Positions 15,437 to 23,023 of a DNA stretch of 32,022 nt are shown piece by piece; within the stretch, counting starts at the first letter, position 1, and each line of letters begins with the position of its first letter. Origin of the DNA: a virus; the IMG/VR virus record IMGVR_UViG_3300022868_000067, positions 1 to 32,022 of that record; one strand, 5' to 3'. The notes under the pieces are model-generated. The model saw nothing but the letters and a program-made list of their open reading frames with translations, had not been told where the DNA came from and ran no database searches. Made by a program: the position numbers and the translations under genes.

Positions 15437-15933
15437 GTTATTTTCTCTGCTTTCTTGTCGCTATTTTTCCACTTATAACCACACTTCGGACATATATTTT
15501 CTTTCTCTATTTCCTCTCCAAGTTGCACGTCTTCAATCTCGTCATTTAGTCCAAACATTTCTTCTACATTAAATCCAATATCCTTTAATAACTCATCATC
15601 CATATTCGCCAAAAGGTCTATATCCCAACCCCCTTGATTGAAATTAGCCCGGAGCATATACTCTCTATGTTCTTCTTCTGTCAGCTTTCTATTTGGGACC
15701 CTGACATCAATCTTTTCTTCTCCTCTGCCTAGTGTTTTTAATATAGTAATGCGCTGGTGACCGGAAATGATTCGAGAATCTGTGTTTATTGCCGGTATAT
15801 CTACAAGATTGAATTTCTTAAGTGATTTTTCTAAGTCTGTTGCTTGCTTCTTTGTTAATTGTCTAGGATTCCCCTCGGTGGGAATTAATTTCTTGATTTG
15901 TCTCTGCTCTGTGTGCCAAATTAGTTTTTCCAT
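15433..15933 (-). CDS. ParB-like nuclease-domain protein with zinc ribbon
   Basis: 166 residues. The ParB N-terminal-type domain covers residues about 10-95: KKLIPTEGNPRQLTKKQATD, VDIPAINTDSRIISGHQRIT with the conserved GHQR motif, and NRKLTEEEHREYMLRANF. The C-terminus has a single CPKCGYKW knuckle. Stand-alone ParB-like domains next to DNA methyltransferases and terminases are common in phages, where they have been linked to nuclease or CTP-dependent activities. It is followed by the terminase genes and preceded by a methyltransferase two bases away, all in one operon. Confidence 0.82.
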   Translation of the reverse strand: MEKLIWHTEQRQIKKLIPTEGNPRQLTKKQATDLEKSLKKFNLVDIPAINTDSRIISGHQRITILKTLGRGEEKIDVRVPNRKLTEEEHREYMLRANFNQGGWDIDLLANMDDELLKDIGFNVEEMFGLNDEIEDVQLGEEIEKENICPKCGYKWKNSDKKAEKIT

Positions 15934-15934
15934 T

Positions 15935-16645
15935 CTATTTATTCCCTACGGTCACTATGCAAGCATTGACATTCGTTCCGCTCTCTTTGAATGACTTTTC
16001 TGGTAACTCTATAAATTCTCCACCTAATCCTTTTATCATTGCCCTAAAGTTTACTGTCTTTTTATTAGTTCTGAATAGTACGGAACTTGACATCACCGAA
16101 ACAACCCTATTTGATAGCCCAAGCATATGTTCTACATGTAGAATGTCTTGTTGTTTCGAGAATGGAGGATTTGCCACTATAACATCATATTCTTTTTTAC
16201 AATCTAAGAAATCTATTCCTCTTAAATTAAAGTCATTTTCTATTAGATATGCTCTATTTTCTTGGTTTAGCTCTATACAATCACATTTCATATGTTTTGC
16301 TATTGCTCCCTTACCTGCGCTTGGCTCAAGAACTTTCTCTCCCTCTTGTATGTTAGCCATCTCAATGAGTTGTAAAGCGACATTCTCCGGTGTTTCAAAG
16401 AATTGATATTCCTTCTTCTGGTCAGCGTATTCTCCTGTGAGTAAAATCTCATCAAGGATTTCTAACGGTGATCCACTAAAAACATGCGCTTTTTCTTTTC
16501 TATTCCACTTACCATGTATTGCCTCAAGAACTTTATTCACCGCTAAATATAGTTTCCTATCAAGCTGTCCTTCCGGCAAGTAAAGCCTGTTTTCGTCTAT
16601 CGTTGAGTTTCCCAATGTGTTTGCTACTTCATTCTCTATTTTCAT
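15935..16645 (-). CDS. Class I SAM-dependent methyltransferase, probable N6-adenine DNA methylase
   Basis: 236 residues. Motif I is VLEPSAGKGAIAKHM at about residue 105; the catalytic motif IV is VIVANPPFSKQ, the NPPF form used by N6-adenine methylases (gamma-like order, motif I before motif IV). The N-terminal 80 residues (LYLPEGQLDRKLYLAVNKVL, KWNRKEKAHVF) are a separate helical domain seen in phage methylases of this group. It would protect phage DNA or mark packaging or replication sites. It is the first gene behind a strong promoter. Confidence 0.82.
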   Translation of the reverse strand: MKIENEVANTLGNSTIDENRLYLPEGQLDRKLYLAVNKVLEAIHGKWNRKEKAHVFSGSPLEILDEILLTGEYADQKKEYQFFETPENVALQLIEMANIQEGEKVLEPSAGKGAIAKHMKCDCIELNQENRAYLIENDFNLRGIDFLDCKKEYDVIVANPPFSKQQDILHVEHMLGLSNRVVSVMSSSVLFRTNKKTVNFRAMIKGLGGEFIELPEKSFKESGTNVNACIVTVGNK

Positions 16646-16661
16646 ATTATCTCCTTACTCC

Positions 16662-16690
16662 CTTATAGCATATTGATTTATTAATGTCAA
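16662..16690 (-). promoter_or_regulatory. Strong sigma-70-type promoter upstream of the methyltransferase-ParB-terminase operon
   Basis: Minus strand: perfect TTGACA (16690-16685), 17-bp spacer ending TGC, and TATAAG (16667-16662), giving an extended -10. The predicted start site lies about ten bases before the ATG at 16645, leaving only the AAGGAG ribosome site in the leader. It is one of the two best promoters in the window. Confidence 0.7.
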
Positions 16691-16696
16691 ATTATG

Positions 16697-16858
16697 TTAT
16701 TTCTTCTTCCTACTTACCAACTCAGTTTTCGCTTCCGTTGTTTTTAAATCTACATCAAGAAAACCCAATATCTTTTGTTGCATTTCCCATAGTTTCTCAT
16801 ATCGTTTATCTATAAGAGTTACATACCTTAACACTTCAATCTTCTCTTTATTAAACAT
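16697..16858 (-). CDS. Hypothetical protein, 53 aa
   Basis: MFNKEKIEVLRYVTLIDKRY, then EKLWEMQQKILGFLDVDLKT and a basic tail VSRKKK. Predicted helical throughout. AAGGAG lies seven bases upstream of the ATG. Its end lies seven bases before the promoter of the late operon, so it may be the last gene of the upstream unit. Confidence 0.6.
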   Translation of the reverse strand: MFNKEKIEVLRYVTLIDKRYEKLWEMQQKILGFLDVDLKTTEAKTELVSRKKK

Positions 16859-16875
16859 GTCTATTTCTCCTTTTG

Positions 16876-17076
16876 TTATTTTATAATACCTATAACTAAA
16901 GTTACAATTAGAACCACTAAAAATATAACAATCACAAGTGCTGTGCTAATCCATAGCGGTGATAATACCCACCACCAAGACCAAGTGATTTTACCTATCA
17001 ACTTTAAGACTATAAATACAATAGTCAATAGTCCTGTAAATCCAATTCCACTGCTTGAACTCTTTGATTCGCTCAT
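16876..17076 (-). CDS. Two-helix membrane protein, 66 aa
   Basis: After a serine-rich start (MSESKSSSSGIGF) come two hydrophobic helices, LLTIVFIVLKLIG and ALVIVIFLVVLIVTLVIGII, split by a tryptophan-rich loop (WSWWWVLSPLW). The frame extends upstream to 17118, but GAGG with ideal spacing and the ATGA overlap favour 17076. A holin-like shape is visible, but nothing else supports lysis here. Confidence 0.6.
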   Translation of the reverse strand: MSESKSSSSGIGFTGLLTIVFIVLKLIGKITWSWWWVLSPLWISTALVIVIFLVVLIVTLVIGIIK

Positions 17077-17186
17077 ATATTCCTCACCCCCTCCACAACC
17101 ATAACAACCAAACCACATAATAACATAGGTATTGCTAGTATTAGTAATATATATGCTGTTAGGGTTAGTTTAATTTTGGTTATCAT
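17073..17186 (-). CDS. Single-pass membrane micropeptide, 37 aa
   Basis: MITKIKLTLTAYILLILAIP, then MLLCGLVVMVVEGVRNI. Almost entirely hydrophobic. It overlaps the end of the 61-aa gene and ends by ATGA on the two-helix membrane protein. No clear ribosome site, so translation probably depends on coupling. Confidence 0.4.
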   Translation of the reverse strand: MITKIKLTLTAYILLILAIPMLLCGLVVMVVEGVRNI

Positions 17187-17355
17187 TTTTTTTGTTGAGT
17201 TGAACTAAAAAATTTTCCCACTCAGCTATCTCATCATTGGCTAATTTAATCAATTCCTTACGATTCATGCGTGGCTTTATTCTTCTACCCATTCGCTTTC
17301 TTACTTTTGTTTGATCTTCTGCTCGCTGTGTATCTGTAAAGATTATGTCGCTCAT
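17170..17355 (-). CDS. Basic hypothetical protein, 61 aa
   Basis: MSDIIFTDTQRAEDQTKVRK leads into RMGRRIKPRMNRKELIKLAN and a C-terminal amphipathic helix (DEIAEWENFLVQLNKK). The arginine/lysine-rich centre suggests nucleic-acid contact, but no family is recognised. It starts by ATGA overlap with the DUF5662 gene. Confidence 0.6.
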   Translation of the reverse strand: MSDIIFTDTQRAEDQTKVRKRMGRRIKPRMNRKELIKLANDEIAEWENFLVQLNKKNDNQN

Positions 17356-17849
17356 GGTTGTTTCCTATGTTTTAATCGTCTATTAATAAATTCTATAGTA
17401 TTAGGATGTAATTGCATCTTGTCTCTATTTTTTAAATACCACTCTTCTGTGTTGTTTTTTCCCGATATAGCCATACCCGCTCCATCCCAATCGCATATCA
17501 TTTCTTTTGTGTATTTATTTGTTATTTCGAAAATTTTAGTATCTCCGTCATCTTCTCTTAAAATCCAATATTGCCAATGATGTTTATTTCTTTTTTGGTG
17601 TAATAACCAAGCGAAATCAAAATCGTTTTTAACCTTCATTACAGTACGAGAAAGCCACTTAGCAGGACACTTATTATTTATTCCATAATCACCGTAAAAA
17701 TATTTCGCATAAGGTATAAACTCAGAAGGCAAAAACTTGCTTAAATCATGCGTAATACCTCTCCAATACACTCCCATTTTAAAACATTCAATACCTACAT
17801 ACCATTTATGTCTAATGATATACTTTAAATATAAAATATATTTACTCAT
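17352..17849 (-). CDS. DUF5662-family protein
   Basis: 165 residues. The N-terminal YLKYIIRHKWYVGIECFKMG, followed by THDLSKFLPSEFIPYAKYF and HQKRNKHHWQYWIL, matches the histidine/aspartate-rich pattern of the DUF5662 family common in phages of Firmicutes. The HD and NKHHWQYW segments look like a metal-binding site of an HD-like or related enzyme, but no activity is established to my knowledge. It lies between RusA-like and small genes, coupled by ATGA on both sides. Confidence 0.78.
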   Translation of the reverse strand: MSKYILYLKYIIRHKWYVGIECFKMGVYWRGITHDLSKFLPSEFIPYAKYFYGDYGINNKCPAKWLSRTVMKVKNDFDFAWLLHQKRNKHHWQYWILREDDGDTKIFEITNKYTKEMICDWDGAGMAISGKNNTEEWYLKNRDKMQLHPNTIEFINRRLKHRKQP

Positions 17850-18313
17850 CCCATTACTCTCCTTTTAAATTTTCTTTTTGTATGTGGTAGGTTATTATGT
17901 TCATCTCTCCATATTGCTGGCTTGGTTTCCCAGCATACATAATCCGAATCTGTTATCTCTACCTCTGTTCGTGGGCTTTCCTTAGAATACGATACCCTAG
18001 ATCCGTCCGTACTTACAACTATTTTGCAATTATCATCCTCTATCACTTTCCAATGTACCAATACATCATGTAGAGCTGAATGTAAGTTTGTAATATCTAC
18101 TACTCTACGGGTCGGCATATAATAAATAGCCTTAATGTTTATTGGTCTAGTGATTGTGTAATTTGATGGCATATACCATGCGCAACTTTCTTGATAATCT
18201 TTAAATCTTTTACTCGACACGATAAATGGCACTAACTTTGTACCTATTTTCTTTTTAAATATTCTCTGTGAGTTTTTCTTCGTGGCTGGTGGAAGTGATA
18301 TCTCAAATTCCAT
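17846..18313 (-). CDS. rusA: RusA-like Holliday junction resolvase
   Basis: 155 residues. The RusA signature is clear: an N-terminal beta strand with PPATKKNSQRI, then MPTRRVVDITNLHSALHDVL and HWKVIEDDNCKIVVS. The D-x2-N-x3-A-x2-D series and the later IEDDN provide the acidic metal-binding residues. RusA dimers cut Holliday junctions symmetrically and help resolve branched replication and recombination intermediates before packaging. The gene is 53 bases from the methyltransferase stop and overlaps the DUF5662 gene. Confidence 0.88.
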   Translation of the reverse strand: MEFEISLPPATKKNSQRIFKKKIGTKLVPFIVSSKRFKDYQESCAWYMPSNYTITRPINIKAIYYMPTRRVVDITNLHSALHDVLVHWKVIEDDNCKIVVSTDGSRVSYSKESPRTEVEITDSDYVCWETKPAIWRDEHNNLPHTKRKFKRRVMG

Positions 18314-18326
18314 TACTCTCCCCTCT

Positions 18327-18356
18327 ATTAATCTTCTTTTAATTTTGGTTTGTCAA
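18327..18356 (-). promoter_or_regulatory. Weak promoter candidate before the RusA-like gene
   Basis: A perfect TTGACA (minus strand, 18356-18351) is followed at 18 bp by ATTAAT, only a fair -10. It lies in the 52-bp gap before the RusA-like gene. It may be a weak or regulated start. Confidence 0.3.
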
Positions 18357-18365
18357 GTAGTTTGT

Positions 18366-19883
18366 TTATATTCCCAATACTCCTTGTTCCGCTTCCTTTT
18401 TCCATGCTTTTATTCTAGCCTCTGCGATTTTTACATATTCACTGTCTTTTTCTATGCCTATAAAATTAAATCCCTCTAATTTACAAGCTACTCCTGTTGA
18501 ACCTGAACCTGTAAAGCAATCTAATACTGTCCCATCTTTGGGAGTTATTAGTCTGCATAGATAACGCATAAGGGATATTGGCTTTACTGTGGGGTGTGAA
18601 TTACTTTGTGGTGTGTTTATTCCAGTTCTACCTTCTGACTTTTTAATTGAGCCATATTCTGTCATTGGTTTTTCCTCAAACCCCTCTAATCCTTTATTCC
18701 TCTCACTCTTTGATGCTTTAGCACAATAGAAGAAGCGTGATGCAGAACCACCATTATCTGATAATTTACAAGGCATACGTTTAAATCCCCAACCCATATT
18801 CTGTGTGTCTAACTTGCCACCATCTCCCCCATGAGGTTTAGTTGGCTTCGTATCAGGAAACAACCCCACTACTTCTTCACTTCCATCGTGGATTAGGTTT
18901 GCTGGGAATCTGCCTTGAGTGTGTGGTTTTAGTGCAGAGCCTTTTATATCTGTGTTGCCAAATGGTTTTACTCCTTTAAATTCTTTACTACTTTTGGCTT
19001 CTAACATTTTATTATCTTCTTCACTCATTCCAACTCTACACCCATCTATATTTATTCCACCTGTGCCATGTTTTAATACATTTTGGGCTACGGTGGATTC
19101 GCTTAATGGCTTGCGTGCTAAAGTCCATAGTTCCATAGCAGGTTTTAGGGCTGTTCCCCAGCCTTCGTATTTTTTAGCTTCTTCTGTTGTAGGGATAGTT
19201 ATATCAATTTCTTTATTTCTATGTTCTTCTATAAATTCTGCGTTTCTTTCTCCAGCACAAACTGTTCCTCCTATTGAACTTTTCTTTTTTCCTATTACTT
19301 CACGCTCTGCTTCTGCCCAGTCTATTAAATAATCAAAGCTATCATCCAATATTAAAATATCTTTAAGAATTTCATACTTTTCTTTTGTTGGATATTCAAT
19401 CTGTGAATTATTACCAGTATAGTGCTGACTAAATATTCCACTACCATTCCCAATTTTATTATCTATTTGTTCACAAGTAAGTTTAGACCTCTCTTTGCCT
19501 TCTTTTAAAAAGGTTTTAAATTCTTCTGTTGGTTGTGGTTTACCATTTATCTTATCTATTGCCTTTCCTATGTTATGAGATTTAGGGAAACCACTGCCAT
19601 AAACCCAAGCAACTATATCTCTTATTTCAAATCCTGCATCTTCTATATTTACTGTCATTCTATGCTGTGTTCTAGTTCCACAAGCACACAAGATAAATCC
19701 ACCCGGCTTTAATACCCTCAAACACTCTTGCCATATCTCAACACTTGGCACATTATAATCCCACTTCTTACCCATAAAGCTCCAGCCATAAGGTGGGTCT
19801 GTAACAATGCTATCCACGCTATTATCTTCCATGCCTCGCATAACTTCAAGACAATCCCCACATATCACAGTATTAAGTTTCAC
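18366..19883 (-). CDS. Site-specific DNA methyltransferase, beta-class N4-cytosine/N6-adenine type
   Basis: 505 residues. Catalytic motif IV comes first (VTDPPYGWSFMGKKWDY, about residue 31) and the SAM-binding motif I comes last (VLDCFTGSGSTGVACKLEG near residue 465, then FIGIEKD), the beta-class order. A long insert between them contains the probable target-recognition region plus conserved phage-type blocks (ELWTLARKPLSESTVAQNVL, RFPANLIHDG, SASRFFYCAKASKSER). TVKPISLMRYLCRLITPKDG precedes motif I. No cognate restriction enzyme is visible, so it probably protects phage DNA. Its target site cannot be read from sequence. Confidence 0.9.
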   Translation of the reverse strand: MKLNTVICGDCLEVMRGMEDNSVDSIVTDPPYGWSFMGKKWDYNVPSVEIWQECLRVLKPGGFILCACGTRTQHRMTVNIEDAGFEIRDIVAWVYGSGFPKSHNIGKAIDKINGKPQPTEEFKTFLKEGKERSKLTCEQIDNKIGNGSGIFSQHYTGNNSQIEYPTKEKYEILKDILILDDSFDYLIDWAEAEREVIGKKKSSIGGTVCAGERNAEFIEEHRNKEIDITIPTTEEAKKYEGWGTALKPAMELWTLARKPLSESTVAQNVLKHGTGGINIDGCRVGMSEEDNKMLEAKSSKEFKGVKPFGNTDIKGSALKPHTQGRFPANLIHDGSEEVVGLFPDTKPTKPHGGDGGKLDTQNMGWGFKRMPCKLSDNGGSASRFFYCAKASKSERNKGLEGFEEKPMTEYGSIKKSEGRTGINTPQSNSHPTVKPISLMRYLCRLITPKDGTVLDCFTGSGSTGVACKLEGFNFIGIEKDSEYVKIAEARIKAWKKEAEQGVLGI

Positions 19884-20407
19884 GACCTCACCTTTCTCAA
19901 TAATTTCTTTGTATTATATGGCAAAATACTATCAAGCATTATGTTCTGGCTATTATTCTCTGTGGGATCCTTGAAGTATTCAAACAATTCCTCAATCTTC
20001 TGTGTTTTAAATAATATAATTTTCTCTGGTTGCTCTACTGTGTAAAACGTGCCTTTCTTGATGACTTTCTTTCTTAGTACATAGAAACTACCATTGATAG
20101 CATTAACTTTTGATTCTGTGGCTTTCTGATGCGGTAAAAGAGGGTTATTCCCATACTTTGCCTCTATCAAATAATTACCATGAGGAGTTATCAAAATGTC
20201 ATCACACGGGCGTTTATGGGCTACAATTTTATTCCCCTTTGCGTGTATGAAGTCGGGTATGGCTATTAAAGCACAATTATACAATGGTGCGATTGAACGC
20301 AACGAATCTCGGAATATTGTTTCGGGCTTATTATTCTTCCTCTCTGGCTTAGGCTCTGTAAAATTAGCTCTCGCTCTACATGTTCTCTGCGTTATCATTG
20401 AATCCAT
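19880..20407 (-). CDS. PD-(D/E)XK-like nuclease (VRR-NUC/resolvase-like)
   Basis: 175 residues with a compact nuclease core: PETIFRDSLRSIAPLYNCAL, then PCDDILITPHGNYLIEAKYG, in which the aspartates and the E-x-K form the metal-binding PD-(D/E)XK site, and NPLLPHQKATESKVNAING. This layout matches archaeal Holliday-resolvase-like and VRR-NUC-like phage nucleases used in recombination or repair. With RusA nearby the phage would carry two junction or flap nucleases. It overlaps the methyltransferase by ATGA. Confidence 0.75.
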   Translation of the reverse strand: MDSMITQRTCRARANFTEPKPERKNNKPETIFRDSLRSIAPLYNCALIAIPDFIHAKGNKIVAHKRPCDDILITPHGNYLIEAKYGNNPLLPHQKATESKVNAINGSFYVLRKKVIKKGTFYTVEQPEKIILFKTQKIEELFEYFKDPTENNSQNIMLDSILPYNTKKLLRKVRS

Positions 20408-20613
20408 TATTTCTTCCCTCCACGTGGTCGTAATATAAACCGCTTAATACGCTTACTTATTCTCTCTACCCGCTTATTTATCTTATCATAACAGTCTTTG
20501 CATATCCAAATGCATATTCCAATGTCTTTGTACTCTATTAGCTGTAATATATCTTCCCTGTGGCAATGCTCACATTTTGCTTTAGTGTGTGTTTTTAGTA
20601 TTTTAGGTTTCAT
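20407..20613 (-). CDS. Small zinc-finger protein, 68 aa
   Basis: Two knuckles, CEHCHRED at residues 14-17 and WICKDCYDK, are followed by a strongly basic C-terminus (RVERISKRIKRFILRPRGGK). The geometry fits one zinc-bound finger plus a nucleic-acid-binding tail. The stop overlaps the nuclease start. Confidence 0.65.
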   Translation of the reverse strand: MKPKILKTHTKAKCEHCHREDILQLIEYKDIGICIWICKDCYDKINKRVERISKRIKRFILRPRGGKK

Positions 20614-20815
20614 AATTTCTCCTATATTTTTTACTAATTCTAGTCAATACAGCTAAATCCTTAATCAATCTTATCTTACCAACAAACACACCCAAAGCAC
20701 ATATCTTCTCCTCTTCTGTTTTGTCTTGTACTGTGTAACGCAAGTGTTCTGCGTACACATCAATTATATTATATTTGATTAGTTGTGTGTTGTGATATGT
20801 TGTGTAATTATTCAT
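20603..20815 (-). CDS. Hypothetical protein, 70 aa
   Basis: Begins MNNYTTYHNTQLIKYNIIDV and ends LTRISKKYRRNYET. The frame is open to 20890, but that would overlap the upstream gene by 79 bases; the ATG at 20815 makes the usual ATGA overlap and is chosen. The helical pattern (TEEEKICALGVFVGKIRLIK) suggests a small alpha-helical protein. No family known. Confidence 0.6.
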   Translation of the reverse strand: MNNYTTYHNTQLIKYNIIDVYAEHLRYTVQDKTEEEKICALGVFVGKIRLIKDLAVLTRISKKYRRNYET

Positions 20816-21051
20816 ATATATTCTGCCTCTAGTTGCTTTTTCTCTATTAAGTAAATTAGTTTTTCTGCTAGTTCGTCTGCTGTAAAACAATTAACATTAT
20901 CAGGACAATAATCAGGTTCATCCCACATTTGCACATCTTCTGAAGTGGTACATTCTCTATAAAACCTACTTGGAAAAATTACTCCCAACTCATGTATTTT
21001 GTTGCTTAGCTTCATTGATGTAACAACTTGGTATTTTAATTCTTTCTTCAT
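20812..21051 (-). CDS. Hypothetical protein, 79 aa, related to the 130-aa protein upstream
   Basis: MKKELKYQVVTSMKLSNKIH, then ELGVIFPSRFYRE and CFTADELAEKLIYLIEKKQL. The pattern of a conserved V-T/C-S start, a helix ending in LGV, an aromatic stretch and a T-x-x-EL-E/G-x-L helix is shared with the gene at 22425-22817. This layout recurs in many phage proteins of unknown function. It is located downstream of the helicase. Confidence 0.65.
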   Translation of the reverse strand: MKKELKYQVVTSMKLSNKIHELGVIFPSRFYRECTTSEDVQMWDEPDYCPDNVNCFTADELAEKLIYLIEKKQLEAEYI

Positions 21052-21060
21052 AACACCCTC

Positions 21061-22329
21061 CTATGTTTCATAATCTGGTACATTATTATCCTCTAGGTTT
21101 GAATATTTGAAGTATTCAGGTTGCCATTTAACTTCACAATATCCCGTAGCCCCATTAAAATTCTTCCCGACAATTAGCTTTGATATATTCTTATCTACGC
21201 TATTATCTGATTTCCACTTCCACCAGATCATAACACAAATTTGGCTGTTATTTTCTATATCGCCAGATTCCTTAAATCTCGATAATGTTGGCTCTTTAGG
21301 CTCTCCCACTCTACTCAACTGTGATAAAAGTATAGTAGGTACTTTGTTCTCTCTTGCTATTTGCTTTACCTGTCTGCTTAGTTCTCCAATAATCGCCGCT
21401 TTGCTTTTACCTATTGTATCTTGTGCTTGTAATTGCTGTAAATAGTCTATAACAACCATGTCTGGAGAGTATTTTATAATGCCCTCTTGCACCTGTCTTA
21501 AATTAGAAACATCAATTATGGTTATATCTTTCTTTTGTAATATTGGAATAGTACTTGTTGCGCTTTGCCAATCAATATTATTTAAATTTCCCAATGTGAT
21601 TTTATTTGAGTTTATCTTACCAACCATTGAAATCATACGTTCTATTATTTCCTCTTTGCTTAATTCTGTACTACAATATAACACCTTTTTATTTTGGTTC
21701 ATGGCTATATTAAGAGCAAGGGAACTTTTACCAAAACTACTCTCTGCGCCAATGGTCATTACATCCCCTCGCTTAATTCTAATAATTCTATCTAACATCA
21801 TAAGCCCTGTTGGAAACTCTGCTGGTTTACCATTTTTTTCACTTATTCTCTCTAATACCTTAACCGATTCCTTGCCTAAATCCCAAGCCTCATTTGTAAT
21901 CCCTTTCTGTAACAACTCACTACTACTCTCTCTTATCTTACCCAATAATCCGAATATATCATCTGTTTTATATGCTAGGTCAAGTGTTCTTGTTTGCAGT
22001 ACAATAACATCCCTAGCAACCGCTTTATCTTTAACAATCTGTATATAATGTTCAATATTTGCACTTGTTGCTGTGTCTGATATAAGCCCTGATATAATAT
22101 GTGCGCCAACTTTACCTGTCAATTTCTCACTAAGCGTTATAATATCTGGCTCTATGTTATTATCATCAAGCTGTAATATAGCCTCAAATATTATACTGTT
22201 CTGCTCTAGGTAAAAATCCTGCTTGCGTAAAAGGTTTCTGCTCTTATGTAGGGCTATCTTGTCTAAGAGCATTGAGCCGAGTACACTTATCTCTGCGTCT
22301 AGGTTTTGTGGTAACATTTTTGGTGTCAT
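21061..22329 (-). CDS. dnaB: Replicative DNA helicase, DnaB-like
   Basis: 422 residues. The N-terminal domain (LPQNLDAEISVLGSMLLDKI) is the DnaB helical domain. The RecA-like ATPase follows, with Walker A near residue 197 (MTIGAESSFGKSSLALNIA), Walker B at DMVVIDYLQQLQA and QVKQIARENKVPTILLSQLS with the sensor glutamine. SRFKESGDIENNSQICVMIW near the end is the typical arginine-finger and hairpin region. It unwinds DNA at the fork and should be loaded by the initiator encoded upstream. The start overlaps a 30-codon ORF by ATGA. Confidence 0.92.
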   Translation of the reverse strand: MTPKMLPQNLDAEISVLGSMLLDKIALHKSRNLLRKQDFYLEQNSIIFEAILQLDDNNIEPDIITLSEKLTGKVGAHIISGLISDTATSANIEHYIQIVKDKAVARDVIVLQTRTLDLAYKTDDIFGLLGKIRESSSELLQKGITNEAWDLGKESVKVLERISEKNGKPAEFPTGLMMLDRIIRIKRGDVMTIGAESSFGKSSLALNIAMNQNKKVLYCSTELSKEEIIERMISMVGKINSNKITLGNLNNIDWQSATSTIPILQKKDITIIDVSNLRQVQEGIIKYSPDMVVIDYLQQLQAQDTIGKSKAAIIGELSRQVKQIARENKVPTILLSQLSRVGEPKEPTLSRFKESGDIENNSQICVMIWWKWKSDNSVDKNISKLIVGKNFNGATGYCEVKWQPEYFKYSNLEDNNVPDYET

Positions 22330-22418
22330 ATTTTATCCTTATAACGTAGAGGGCTTTTCCTAAGCTTCCCACCATTTTCCCTTTCTAACCCATCGCTTAT
22401 TCCAAGCCCTCTATTCAT
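22326..22418 (-). CDS. Possible leader micropeptide before the helicase, 30 aa
   Basis: MNRGLGISDGLERENGGKLR then KSPLRYKDKI, ending by ATGA on the helicase start. AAAGGA lies ten bases upstream. A perfect 10-bp inverted repeat lies inside it, so either the peptide or an RNA fold could be the functional element. Confidence 0.4.
   Translation of the reverse strand: MNRGLGISDGLERENGGKLRKSPLRYKDKI
22347..22413 (-). repeat. 10-bp inverted repeat upstream of the helicase gene
   Basis: TAGAGGGCTT (22347-22356) and AAGCCCTCTA (22404-22413) are perfect inverted copies around a 47-base loop. The RNA stem would close just before the helicase ribosome site (AAGGA) and may tune helicase translation. 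Confidence 0.6.
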
Positions 22419-22424
22419 TTCTAA

Positions 22425-22817
22425 CTATCCTTTTATTAATTTATTTCTTAGTAAGTAAATTAGCATTAAAGCTCTTGCATCTGCTTCCGTTACTCCAACC
22501 ATGCTAATATCTGCTCTGATGCAACCAGCACGATAATTTATATACCAATCATTATCTATTTTAGACATATCTAAATAAATGGAACAGTTTTTATTTAATA
22601 CGTTTTCTAGCAAAAGTTCTCCAAGTTCTGCTACTGTGTAGGCTGAATATTCTACATCTCTGTAATAGCCCTTATCACCTACGGTATTATATATATATGC
22701 TGATTGACCTGCTCCTATATTCATAATAGCCCAAATCCACTCACTTTCCTGTTTTACTCCCAGCTCTTTAAGCTTCTTTGCGTGTTCTAAACTACAAATC
22801 TGTTTTTCTAATTTCAT
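22425..22817 (-). CDS. Hypothetical phage protein, 130 aa
   Basis: MKLEKQICSLEHAKKLKELG and VKQESEWIWAI open the protein; YSAYTVAELGELLLENVL and EADARALMLIYLLRNKLIKG close it. The first half follows the same pattern as the 79-aa gene at 20812-21051, so the two are probably distant paralogues flanking the helicase. No catalytic motif is seen. The domain recurs in phage early regions with no assigned function that I know of. Confidence 0.65.
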   Translation of the reverse strand: MKLEKQICSLEHAKKLKELGVKQESEWIWAIMNIGAGQSAYIYNTVGDKGYYRDVEYSAYTVAELGELLLENVLNKNCSIYLDMSKIDNDWYINYRAGCIRADISMVGVTEADARALMLIYLLRNKLIKG

Positions 22818-22822
22818 AGCAC

Positions 22823-23011
22823 TTACTCCTTTTCGTATTTTTTACGATTTATTTCCCACTCTATTTCATCAACCGCCGTGTCTAAGGAAACACCACCATC
22901 TCCCTCAAATAAATCATCTTCGTCAATTCTTAAAAATTTAGTACCGTCTTTTTCTGTGTTTCCGTATTTACCCATTAGGTATTTTAATGCTTGTCTTATT
23001 CTAGTTCTCAT
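22823..23011 (-). CDS. Hypothetical protein, 62 aa
   Basis: MRTRIRQALKYLMGKYGNTE, then FLRIDEDDLFEGDGGVSLDT and a charged C-terminal helix. The basic N-terminus and acidic middle are visible. No recognised family. It lies 12 bases after the initiator stop. Confidence 0.6.
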   Translation of the reverse strand: MRTRIRQALKYLMGKYGNTEKDGTKFLRIDEDDLFEGDGGVSLDTAVDEIEWEINRKKYEKE

Positions 23012-23023
23012 ATCCTATCTCCT

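Noticed and set aside
16876-17186. Membrane micropeptides considered as holin/antiholin
   Set aside because: Shape alone fits, but no endolysin or lysis context is nearby.
21458-22048. Plus-strand 196-codon frame over the helicase
   Set aside because: Antisense of Walker A/B-containing helicase sequence; no independent support.
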